From positions 1 through 64,000 of the forward strand of contig NZ_BAHE01000010.1 of NCBI RefSeq assembly GCF_000298235.1: a stretch of DNA of 64,000 nucleotides. The letters are read 5' to 3'. Shown piece after piece: positions 47,570 through 55,793 of this stretch. Numbering within the stretch: position 1 is the stretch's first letter; the number at the start of each line of letters is the position of its first letter. Below the pieces are notes generated by a model. It made no database searches and was not told the DNA's origin. It saw nothing but the letters and a program-made list of their open reading frames with translations. Position numbers and translations under genes: made by a program. Source of the DNA: Gordonia namibiensis NBRC 108229 (GTDB taxonomy: Bacteria > Actinomycetota > Actinomycetes > Mycobacteriales > Mycobacteriaceae).

Positions 47570-49123
47570 TCAGGCCCCGGTCATCGGCACATTGTGAGTC
47601 GCGCTACCCGCCGCGGCATCCGCGGGACCGCCGGGTGCGGCCGCGGCCGTCGGCATCTGGTGGGCGGGTCGCACGAAGAAGAACGTCGCCACCACGCCGA
47701 CCAGCAAGGCGGCCGCGGGCAGGTACAGCGACTGACCCATCGCCGTGGCGAAACCCTCGCGGAGGAACTCCGGCAGCTGGTTCGCGCCACTGGCGTCCTG
47801 TGCGGCGCCGGCGTCGATCCCGGGCAGTTCGGCTGCGAGACGGGACTGCAGAAGGGCGCCGATCATCGCCGACCCCAGCACCGAACCGATCACGCGCAGA
47901 GTGTTGTACACACCGGCGCCCGCCCCGGCCTGATGCCACGGCAGATTTCGGGTGGCGGTGGCGGCCAGGGGCGCCCAGACCCCCGCCGACGCGACACCCA
48001 TCAGGCACAGCGGCAGGATGATCATCCACACCGGCGTGTCCGGTCGGGTGACGACACCCAGCCATCCGACGGCGATCGCGCTCAGGAGGAGTGCGGTGGA
48101 GACGATGGCGCGCGGGTGCACACGATCGACGACGCGCCCCACGATGGGTGCCAGGATTCCGGTCAGTACCGCCATCGGGACCATCACGACCGCCGACTGG
48201 GTGGGTGTCATGCCGCCGACGAGCTGCAGGAAGAAGCTCAGCGGGATCATCATGGCCGACATCGCGAAGCCCATCGACGCGATGCCGATGGTCGCCAGTG
48301 AGAAGTTCCGGTCGCGGAACAGCCCGAGCGGGAGCAGCGGTTCGGTGCGGATGCGCGACTGCCACCAGACGAAGACGCCGAGGAAGATCACCCCGCCGAC
48401 GATCAGGACCCACACCCAGGCGGCCCAGTCGAAGCTCTCGCCCTCCTGGATACCGAAGACGAGGGCGGACAGGCCGATCGCCGACAGTGCCACGCCGATC
48501 CAGTCGAACTGGTGGTCGTTGGTCTCGACCTGCGGGACCAGGATCGCGGCCAGTGCGAGGCCGGCGATGCCGACGGGCAGGTTGATGAAGAAGATCCACT
48601 CCCAGCCGAACGAGTCGGTGAGGACACCGCCGAGCAGTGGGCCCACCAGGGTGGCCACACCGGCGACCGTGCCCCAGATCCCCATCGCCGCACCGCGTTT
48701 CTCGGGCGGGAAGATGCGGGTGATCAGCGACATCGTCTGCGGGGTGATGAGCGCGGCGCCGACGCCCTGCAGGGCGCGCGCGGCGATGAGCTCGCCGATC
48801 GAATCCGACAGTCCGCACCACACGCTGGCGATCGTGAAGACGATCAAGCCGATCTGGTACATCGACTTCGGCCCGTACTTGTCGCCGAGGCGCCCGGTGA
48901 TGAGCAGCGGTACCGCATACGTCAGCAAGTAGGCGCTGGTGACCCACACGACGCCGTTGACGTCGGTGTTCAGGTCGGCCTGGATGCGCGGCTGCGCGAC
49001 CGCCACGATCGTCATGTCGACGAGGATCATGAAGAAACCCACGCACAGCGCCATCAGCGCGGCCCAGGGTCTCGTCGTCACCTCGGAGCCGGTGACCCCG
49101 GTGTCAGGGGTGGAACGGGTCAT
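47570..49123 (-). CDS. DHA2-family MFS drug efflux transporter
   Basis: The 517-residue transporter has about 14 membrane segments, as expected for the EmrB/QacA (DHA2) branch. Motif A-like GRLGDKYGPKSMY lies after helix 2, and ARALQGVGAALITPQTMSLI and the motif C-like GTVAGVATLVGPLLGGVL follow. It exports drugs or other lipophilic compounds with proton influx. The ATG at 49123 lies two bases after the padR stop, so the regulator and pump share a transcript. The substrate is unknown. Confidence 0.9.
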   Translation of the reverse strand: MTRSTPDTGVTGSEVTTRPWAALMALCVGFFMILVDMTIVAVAQPRIQADLNTDVNGVVWVTSAYLLTYAVPLLITGRLGDKYGPKSMYQIGLIVFTIASVWCGLSDSIGELIAARALQGVGAALITPQTMSLITRIFPPEKRGAAMGIWGTVAGVATLVGPLLGGVLTDSFGWEWIFFINLPVGIAGLALAAILVPQVETNDHQFDWIGVALSAIGLSALVFGIQEGESFDWAAWVWVLIVGGVIFLGVFVWWQSRIRTEPLLPLGLFRDRNFSLATIGIASMGFAMSAMMIPLSFFLQLVGGMTPTQSAVVMVPMAVLTGILAPIVGRVVDRVHPRAIVSTALLLSAIAVGWLGVVTRPDTPVWMIILPLCLMGVASAGVWAPLAATATRNLPWHQAGAGAGVYNTLRVIGSVLGSAMIGALLQSRLAAELPGIDAGAAQDASGANQLPEFLREGFATAMGQSLYLPAAALLVGVVATFFFVRPAHQMPTAAAAPGGPADAAAGSATHNVPMTGA

Positions 49124-49125
49124 CT

Positions 49126-49791
49126 CTACTCGACCTTCTGTGCGAGGTGTGCGGCGTCTGCGCCGGGATTCGGTGCCGGGGCGGAGTCCGGCTGGGTCGG
49201 CACGCGATACGGCGACTCCGGATCGTCGAGCCATTCGATGCGGCGGGTGCGGAGCCTCTCGACGAGGTCGTCGAGCCAGCCGATCTGGGCGGTGAGCGTG
49301 GCGATACGGCAACCCCCGTCGAGGAAGAACATCTCCGGTTTGCCGCGGGACCGGAACTCCGCGACGGCGGCCTCGACGTCGGCGAGGTCGGCGCGCATGG
49401 TCGCGACCCGCCGCTCGAGGAGCTCGACGACCCGCTCCCTGGGCAGACCGTGCGCCTCGGACAGGGCGAGGTAGAGCTCCGGGTACTCCTCGGGTCGCGT
49501 CTCGAGGATGCGTTCGAGGTTCTCGGTCAGTGCTCGCCGCCCCGCTTCGGTGATGGCGTACACCGTCCGCTCGGGCCGATTGCCCTCACGACGGACCTCG
49601 TGGACCTCGATCATCCCGTTCTCGGCGAGTCGGTCCACCGCGTGGTACAGCGTGCCGGCCCGGAACTTGGCCAGCCGGTCCTCGCGACGTGCGACGGTCG
49701 TCTGCACCATCTCGTACGGATGCATCGGACGTTCCAGAAGTAGGCCGAGCACCAGGATCGCCACCGGTCCGAGCGGTGTGGAACACGCCAT
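49126..49791 (-). CDS. PadR-family transcriptional regulator
   Basis: The 221-residue protein has an N-terminal PadR winged helix (VAILVLGLLLERPMHPYEM, GTLYHAVDRLAENGMIE, RTVYAITEAGRR) and a C-terminal helical Vir-type domain for dimerisation. PadR proteins usually repress efflux or detoxification genes until a ligand binds. The pump gene follows directly and a palindrome lies about 40 bp upstream of the start, so autoregulation of the padR-pump operon is likely. The divergent GST operon may share the control. Confidence 0.88.
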   Translation of the reverse strand: MACSTPLGPVAILVLGLLLERPMHPYEMVQTTVARREDRLAKFRAGTLYHAVDRLAENGMIEVHEVRREGNRPERTVYAITEAGRRALTENLERILETRPEEYPELYLALSEAHGLPRERVVELLERRVATMRADLADVEAAVAEFRSRGKPEMFFLDGGCRIATLTAQIGWLDDLVERLRTRRIEWLDDPESPYRVPTQPDSAPAPNPGADAAHLAQKVE

Positions 49792-49831
49792 GCGTGACCC
49801 CCTTGGTCCGGTGGCCGCTGATCGGCGTCGA

Positions 49832-49849
49832 ATATTCCAGTCGGAATAT
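49832..49849. promoter_or_regulatory. PadR operator candidate
   Basis: ATATTCC-AGTC-GGAATAT is an 18-bp inverted repeat with perfect 7-bp arms. It sits in the 112-bp gap between the divergent padR and GST genes and is AT-rich against a GC-rich background. PadR family operators are often AT-rich dyads of this size. Confidence 0.55.
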
Positions 49850-49903
49850 ACGCACGTGTGCGGTTGCTGCCAAGTGTCGCCGGCCATCATTACTGTGGAC
49901 GGC

Positions 49904-50980
49904 ATGACTCGTGCGCAGGAGGAATCCACCCAGAGCGACCCCACCGGGACGACCGATTCCGGGGAGCAGGGCAGCTATGTGATGTCCGGCCAGGAGTTCG
50001 TGCGGGACACCAAGTACATCGAGACCCGCATCACCGCCGACGGGCGGGACGGCTATCCCGTCGAGGCCGGGCGCTATCGACTCGTCGCCGCACGCGCCTG
50101 CCCGTGGGCCAACCGGACGCTCATCGTCCGCCGGCTCCTCGGACTCGAGGACGCCATCTCACTCGGACTGTGCGGACCCACCCACGACAAGAACTCGTGG
50201 ACCTTCGACCTCGACCCCGGAGGCCTCGACCCCGTCCTGCAGATCCCGCGCCTCAAGGACGCCTACGAGAAGCGGATCCCGGGTTACCCCAAGGGGATCA
50301 CGGTGCCGGCGATCGTCGACGTCCCCACCGGCGAGGTCGTGACCAACGACTTCCCCCAGATCACCATCGACTTCTCCCTGGAGTGGACCGCGTTCCACCG
50401 CGACGGCGCCCCCGAGCTGTACCCCGAACGCCTGCGCGACGAGATCGACGAGGTGAGTCACGGGATCTACACCGAGGTCAACAACGGCGTCTACCGGTGC
50501 GGGTTCGCCGGCAGCCAGGAGGCCTACGAGGCTGCCTACGACCGTCTGTTCACCAAGCTCGACGAGCTGTCCGAGCGGCTGTCGACTCAGCGATACCTCG
50601 TCGGCGACACGATCACCGAGGCCGATGTCCGGCTGTTCACGACCCTCGCCCGTTTCGATCCCGTCTACCACGGCCATTTCAAGTGCAATCGCAGCAAGCT
50701 GAGCGAGATGCCGGTGCTCTGGGCCTACGCCCGCGACCTGTTCCAGACCCCCGGTTTCGGCGACACCACCGATTTCACCCAGATCAAGCAGCACTACTAC
50801 ATCGTGCACACCGATGTGAACCCCACGCAGATCGTGCCCAAGGGCCCCGACCTGCGGGGATGGTTGACCCCGCATCACCGCGAGGAACTCGGCGGGCGTC
50901 CCTTCGGCGACGGCACGCCGCCCGGCCCCCCACGACCCGACGAGGTCGTCCCCGAGGAGAATTGGGTACCGAAGTCATGA
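49904..50980 (+). CDS. Xi-class (ECM4/YqjG) glutathionyl-hydroquinone-reductase-like protein
   Basis: The 358-residue protein has a thioredoxin-like domain with the catalytic-cysteine motif ARACPWANRTLIVRRLLGL (about 62-80) and a C-terminal helical GST domain with STQRYLVGDTITEADVRLF and the conserved FDPVYHGHFKCN. Enzymes of this class reduce thiol-hydroquinone conjugates. Actinobacteria make mycothiol rather than glutathione, so the natural thiol is probably mycothiol; that is inference. It is the first gene of a three-gene operon with EcsC and ABC transporter genes, and is divergent from padR. Confidence 0.85.
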   Translation: MTRAQEESTQSDPTGTTDSGEQGSYVMSGQEFVRDTKYIETRITADGRDGYPVEAGRYRLVAARACPWANRTLIVRRLLGLEDAISLGLCGPTHDKNSWTFDLDPGGLDPVLQIPRLKDAYEKRIPGYPKGITVPAIVDVPTGEVVTNDFPQITIDFSLEWTAFHRDGAPELYPERLRDEIDEVSHGIYTEVNNGVYRCGFAGSQEAYEAAYDRLFTKLDELSERLSTQRYLVGDTITEADVRLFTTLARFDPVYHGHFKCNRSKLSEMPVLWAYARDLFQTPGFGDTTDFTQIKQHYYIVHTDVNPTQIVPKGPDLRGWLTPHHREELGGRPFGDGTPPGPPRPDEVVPEENWVPKS

Positions 50981-51702
50981 CCGACACCACTCGTAAGCCC
51001 ACCGGCAAGGCCGTCGAGGTCACCGGCGGCATCCTCGACCGTGCACAGCGCCTGCAGGGCCCCGCGGTCAAGAAGTACGTCGACTCACTGCGCCGCAAGT
51101 ACCCCGACGACTCCCCCGCCCAGATCATCGAGCGACTCGAGAAGCGCTACCTGAACGCGGTGACCGGTTCGGGCAGCGCCGTCGGCGCGGCCGCGGCCGT
51201 GCCCGGGGTCGGGACGATGACCGCGTTCGGCGCGATGACCGGCGACACCGCCTTCTTCCTCGAGGCCTCGGCGCTGCTCGCCCTGTCGATCGCCGAGGTC
51301 CACGGCATCGGCGTCCATGAGACAGACCGGCGCAAGTCGCTCGTGCTGGCGGTCGCCCTGGGTGAAGAGGGCGTGCTCGCCCTCGGTCGGGTCGTCGGTA
51401 CGCGCGGCGGCCCCCTGCGTCGTCTCGGCGGGGCGGCCCTGCCATCGGGCGCCATCACCAAATTGAACAAGACCCTGGTCAACAAGCTCGTGCGCAAGTA
51501 CGCGATCCGGCGCGCGCCGTTGATCTTCGGCAAGCTGATGCCGGCCGGCATCGGTGCGGTCATCGGCGGCGCGGGCAGCCGCGCGCTCGGCCGGAAGGTG
51601 GTCCACAACGCGCGTGAGGCATTCGGGCCCGCACCCGCCTTCTGGGTTCTCGACGCCGAGGTGGTGAACGAGACGAGCCCGCTGCCGCCCGGCTCCCGGT
51701 GA
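50977..51702 (+). CDS. EcsC-family protein
   Basis: The 241-residue protein has a central Gly/Ala-rich hydrophobic stretch (SGSAVGAAAAVPGVGTMTAF) and ALLALSIAEVHGIGV, both characteristic of the EcsC family, then basic helices. The family was named from an ABC transporter locus in Bacillus, but its biochemical role is not established; membrane association is likely. The ATG overlaps the GST stop (ATGA), and its own stop overlaps the ABC transporter start (GTGA). Confidence 0.75.
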   Translation: MTDTTRKPTGKAVEVTGGILDRAQRLQGPAVKKYVDSLRRKYPDDSPAQIIERLEKRYLNAVTGSGSAVGAAAAVPGVGTMTAFGAMTGDTAFFLEASALLALSIAEVHGIGVHETDRRKSLVLAVALGEEGVLALGRVVGTRGGPLRRLGGAALPSGAITKLNKTLVNKLVRKYAIRRAPLIFGKLMPAGIGAVIGGAGSRALGRKVVHNAREAFGPAPAFWVLDAEVVNETSPLPPGSR

Positions 51703-54700
51703 TCCCGGAATCCACCGCGCCTCCCTCCACCGGGAGCACCCCCACCTCACCGGGCTGGATCCGGAAACTGCTCGGCGAGGCGTGGCGTTACCGTCGCATC
51801 GTCATCGTGACCCTGACCGTCACGATGATCGCGGTCGCCGTCGACGTCGTGATGCCCCTGCTGGCCAAGGCCGCGATCGACCGGGCCACCGGCGTCATCG
51901 ACGACGACCTCGCCCTGTCCACCATCATCACCGGCCTGGTCGTTCTCGCATTCGTCCGCTATGCGTGTCACTTCGGCCGGCGGGTGTTCGCCGGTCGCCT
52001 CGCGATCAACGTGCAGAACAACCTGCGCCGGCGCCTGCTCGACACCCTGCTGCACCTCGACGGCCGCAGCCAGCACCAGATCCGGACGGGGCAGATCGTC
52101 TCCCGCTCCATCTCCGACATCCAGGTGGTCCAGGGGTTGCTGGCCATGGCGCCGCTCTCGATGGGTGCCGCGGTGCAGATGGTCGTCGCGCTCGGTGTCA
52201 TGGCCTATCTCTCCCCGCTGCTCACCGCGGTCGCGCTGGTGATCGCGCCGCTGATCGCCCTGGAGGTCTTCCGCACCCGCCGCAAGCTCTTCGCGGCGAC
52301 GTGGTCCGCGCAGCAGTCCGCGGCCGACGTGGCCCAACACGTGGAGGAGACCGTCACCGGCGTCCGTGTCGTGAAGGGCTTCGGTCAGGAGGACCGCGCC
52401 GTCGACGGCCTGGTGACACGCTGTCGCACCCTGTTCGCCCGGCGCCTGCGCGCGGCACGCATCAACGCCCGCTTCGGGCCCACCCTGAGCGCCATCCCCC
52501 AGCTCGGCATGGTCGGCGTGATCATCGTCGGCGGCTATCTGACGATGACGGACGCGATCACCGCCGGCACGTTCCTCGCGTTCACCACCTACGTCACCGC
52601 GATGACCGGCATCGCCCGCCTGCTCACCAATCTCATCGTCAACGCCCAGCTGGCCCGCGCCGCGGTGGAACGCGTCTACGACGTCATCGATCACCCGCGC
52701 GATCCCGGCGAGACCGCCACCGGCACGCTGCCCGACGGCCCGCTCGGCGTCGAACTGGAAAACGTCTCCTTCGCCCACCACACCCACGAGGCCGACGATC
52801 CGCCCGCCGTGCTGACCGGGATCGACCTGCGGATCGAGCCCGGTGAGTGCGTGGCGATCGTCGGACCACCCGGTTCCGGGAAGTCGACCATCGCCGACCT
52901 GGTCAGCCGCTTCGAGCGACCCGACGCCGGCACGATCGCCCTCGTCGGCGCCGATGGCCCGCACCCGGTGGACTCGCTGTCGCCGACCGCGCTGCACGAA
53001 GCCCTCGCCGCCGTCTTCGACGAGCCGTTCCTCTTCTCCGACACCATCACCGCGAACATCGCCATGGGCCCGGGCGCCACCGCCGACCCCGCTTCCCTCG
53101 CCGACCGCGTGCAAGCCGCAGCGGCCGCGGCCGAGGCCACCGAGTTCATCGAGGCGCTCCCCGACGGCTACGACACCGTCGTCGGCGAACGCGGCCTGAC
53201 CCTCTCGGGCGGACAGCGCCAGCGGATCGCGCTGGCCCGCGCACTCTTCGCGGACCCGCGCGTCCTGGTGCTCGACGACGCGACGTCGGCGGTCGACGCC
53301 ACCACCGAGGCCCGGATCCTCGGCCGCCTGCGCGACCAGAAACGGACCATGCTGGTCCTCGCCCACCGGCGGTCGACGCTCGTGCTCGCCGATCGGGTGG
53401 CCGTGCTCGACGAAGGCCGGATCACCGCGATCGGCACGCCTGCCGAACTCGAGGCCTCTTCGGCGCGGTTCCGCGAGCTGATGACGAACGCCTCCGTTGA
53501 CCCGCACGACGACGGGACCGCGCCCACCCCGTCAAGCGTCTCCGACGACGTCATCGAGAGCCTCTGGCCCACAACGCATCTCCCGGAGGAGCAGGCCTAC
53601 GCCCGGACCGGCGCGCCGGTCGGCGCCGGCACGCGGACCGGGCAACGGGGCGGGGGCGTCGCCAGCGCACTGGGGTCGATGCCGGCGACCCCCGAACTCC
53701 AGGCCCGGGTCGACGCCCTGCCACCCGCCGCCGAGGACCCCGCCGTGGACGTCGCCGACGCCCGACGCGAGAACCCGCGCTTCACCCTCCGCGGATTGCT
53801 CGCACCGGTTCGCTGGCTGCTCGCGTTCGCACTGGCGGCCATCGCCGTCGACACCCTCGTCGGTCTGGCGTTCCCCAGCATCGCGCGCGCGGTCATCGAC
53901 GCGGCCGGCGATCACGACCAGCGCACGCTCTGGTGGGCGGCGATCGGTGGTGTGATACTCGTCGGCGTCGGGTGGGTCGCCGCATCCCTGCTGACGATGA
54001 CCTCCACCCGAGCGGGTGAACGCGTTCTGTTCGGACTGCGCATCCGCAGCTACGCCCACATCCAGCGCCTCGGCCTGGACTACTACGAGCGCGAGCTGTC
54101 GGGCCGGATCATGACGCGGATGACCACCGACATCGACGCGCTGTCGACCTTCCTGCAGACAGGTCTGACGTCAGCGGTCGTCGCGCTCCTGACCCTGGTC
54201 GGCGTCACGGTCGCATTGCTGGTCACCGGGCCGCTGCTCGCGCTGCTGGTGCTCCCGGTCTTCCCGCTGCTCATCGTCGCCACGGTCGTCTTCCGGCGCG
54301 TCGCGAGCGCCGCCTACACGCGGTCGCGCGAACTGATCAGCACGGTGAACGCCGACTTCCAGGAGAACATCGCCGGGATCAAGACCACCCAGACCTATCT
54401 CCGCACCGACGACGCGCAAAAGCGTTTCAGACAGCGTTCGGCGGCGTGGGTCGCGGCCCGGATGGTCTCTCAGCGGGCGATCGCCTCGTACTTTCCGTTG
54501 ATCATGCTGATGTCGGACATCGCCACCGCGATCGCACTCGGCGTCGGCGCCGGACAGGTGGCCGACGGCTCGCTCACCGCCGGCACACTGGTGGCCTTCG
54601 TCCTCTATCTCACGATGCTGTTCGGGCCCGTTCAGCAGCTGTCCCAGGTCTTCGACGGTTACCAGCAGGCGGCGGTCGGCCTGCGGCGCATCGGCGACCT

Positions 54701-55655
54701 GCTGCGCACCCCGAGTTCGCTGCGGGTCAACCCGGACGCCACCACGCCGCCGGCCGCCGGCTTCGACGGCGAGGTCGAGTTCGACGGGGTCGGCTTCCGC
54801 TATCAGGGCGCGGAGTCCGACGCCCTGCACGACGTCGACCTGCACATCCCCGCCGGGTCCTCGCTCGCCCTCGTCGGCCGCACCGGAGCGGGCAAGTCGA
54901 CGATAGTGAAACTGCTGGCCCGCTTCTACGACCCGACCACCGGACGCGTCCTCGTGGACGGCACCGACATCGGCGACCTCGTCCTCTCCGGATACCGCAG
55001 CCGCTTGGGACTGGTCCCGCAGGAGCCGCACCTGTTCACCGGGACCGTCGCGGACAACATCGCCTACGGCCGGCCGGATGCCGACCGCGCCGCGATCGTC
55101 GAGGCCGCGGCCGCGGTGGGCGCCCTACCGATGATCACCGGTCTACCGGGGCGCATGAACCATCCCATCGGCGAACGTGGCCAGGGCCTCAGCTCCGGTC
55201 AGCGCCAGCTGATCGCCCTGGCCCGCGCCGAACTTGTCGACCCCGACCTCCTCCTGCTCGACGAGGCGACCGCCACGCTCGATCAGGCCACCGAGGCCCA
55301 GGTCCTGGCCGCCGGACGGGCGATGACGCGGCGCCGGACCTCCGTCATCGTCGCGCATCGGCTGGGTACCGCGGCCCGCGCCGATATGATCGCCGTGGTC
55401 GACGGCGGCCGAATCGTCGAACTCGGAACACACGACGAACTCCTGGCGTTGCACAGTTTGTATCGCGGCTTCTGGGAGGCCGGTGTGGATCCCGACGAGG
55501 CCGCGGTGACCGAGCCCGGTGGAATGGTGCCCATCGCGGGTATGGACGCAGTGGACGCCGACTCCTACACGGGCTCGAAACAGGACGCTCGACGTGGCGC
55601 GTCCGCAACCGACAACCAGACCATCCGCGCCGGATCACCCGAGATGACGATCTGA
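51699..55655 (+). CDS. fused double ABC exporter (TMD-NBD-TMD-NBD)
   Basis: The 1318-residue protein fuses two type IV ABC exporter halves. Half 1 has a membrane domain (about 25-310) and NBD1 with Walker A GPPGSGKST, signature LSGGQRQRIALARAL and Walker B VLVLDDATSAVD. Half 2 has a membrane domain (about 690-980) and NBD2 with Walker A GRTGAGKST, signature LSSGQRQLIALARAEL and Walker B LLLLDEATATLD. NBD1 has Asp in place of the catalytic Glu, so one ATP site is probably degenerate; both H-loops (LAHRRST, VAHRLGT) are intact. It resembles mycobacterial Rv0194 in layout. The GTG start is coupled to ecsC. The substrate is unknown; a drug or lipid is typical. Confidence 0.9.
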   Translation: MIPESTAPPSTGSTPTSPGWIRKLLGEAWRYRRIVIVTLTVTMIAVAVDVVMPLLAKAAIDRATGVIDDDLALSTIITGLVVLAFVRYACHFGRRVFAGRLAINVQNNLRRRLLDTLLHLDGRSQHQIRTGQIVSRSISDIQVVQGLLAMAPLSMGAAVQMVVALGVMAYLSPLLTAVALVIAPLIALEVFRTRRKLFAATWSAQQSAADVAQHVEETVTGVRVVKGFGQEDRAVDGLVTRCRTLFARRLRAARINARFGPTLSAIPQLGMVGVIIVGGYLTMTDAITAGTFLAFTTYVTAMTGIARLLTNLIVNAQLARAAVERVYDVIDHPRDPGETATGTLPDGPLGVELENVSFAHHTHEADDPPAVLTGIDLRIEPGECVAIVGPPGSGKSTIADLVSRFERPDAGTIALVGADGPHPVDSLSPTALHEALAAVFDEPFLFSDTITANIAMGPGATADPASLADRVQAAAAAAEATEFIEALPDGYDTVVGERGLTLSGGQRQRIALARALFADPRVLVLDDATSAVDATTEARILGRLRDQKRTMLVLAHRRSTLVLADRVAVLDEGRITAIGTPAELEASSARFRELMTNASVDPHDDGTAPTPSSVSDDVIESLWPTTHLPEEQAYARTGAPVGAGTRTGQRGGGVASALGSMPATPELQARVDALPPAAEDPAVDVADARRENPRFTLRGLLAPVRWLLAFALAAIAVDTLVGLAFPSIARAVIDAAGDHDQRTLWWAAIGGVILVGVGWVAASLLTMTSTRAGERVLFGLRIRSYAHIQRLGLDYYERELSGRIMTRMTTDIDALSTFLQTGLTSAVVALLTLVGVTVALLVTGPLLALLVLPVFPLLIVATVVFRRVASAAYTRSRELISTVNADFQENIAGIKTTQTYLRTDDAQKRFRQRSAAWVAARMVSQRAIASYFPLIMLMSDIATAIALGVGAGQVADGSLTAGTLVAFVLYLTMLFGPVQQLSQVFDGYQQAAVGLRRIGDLLRTPSSLRVNPDATTPPAAGFDGEVEFDGVGFRYQGAESDALHDVDLHIPAGSSLALVGRTGAGKSTIVKLLARFYDPTTGRVLVDGTDIGDLVLSGYRSRLGLVPQEPHLFTGTVADNIAYGRPDADRAAIVEAAAAVGALPMITGLPGRMNHPIGERGQGLSSGQRQLIALARAELVDPDLLLLDEATATLDQATEAQVLAAGRAMTRRRTSVIVAHRLGTAARADMIAVVDGGRIVELGTHDELLALHSLYRGFWEAGVDPDEAAVTEPGGMVPIAGMDAVDADSYTGSKQDARRGASATDNQTIRAGSPEMTI

Positions 55656-55793
55656 CTCCGTAGTAGCAGGTCGGTGGGTGTGACGCACCAGACGACGCGT
55701 AGCATCGGCAGATGGTTCACCGATAGTCTCCACAAGGGACGTCAGCGTGGCAGAGAACCCGGCACCTTAAGGGAATTGAGGCGAGATACCGCT

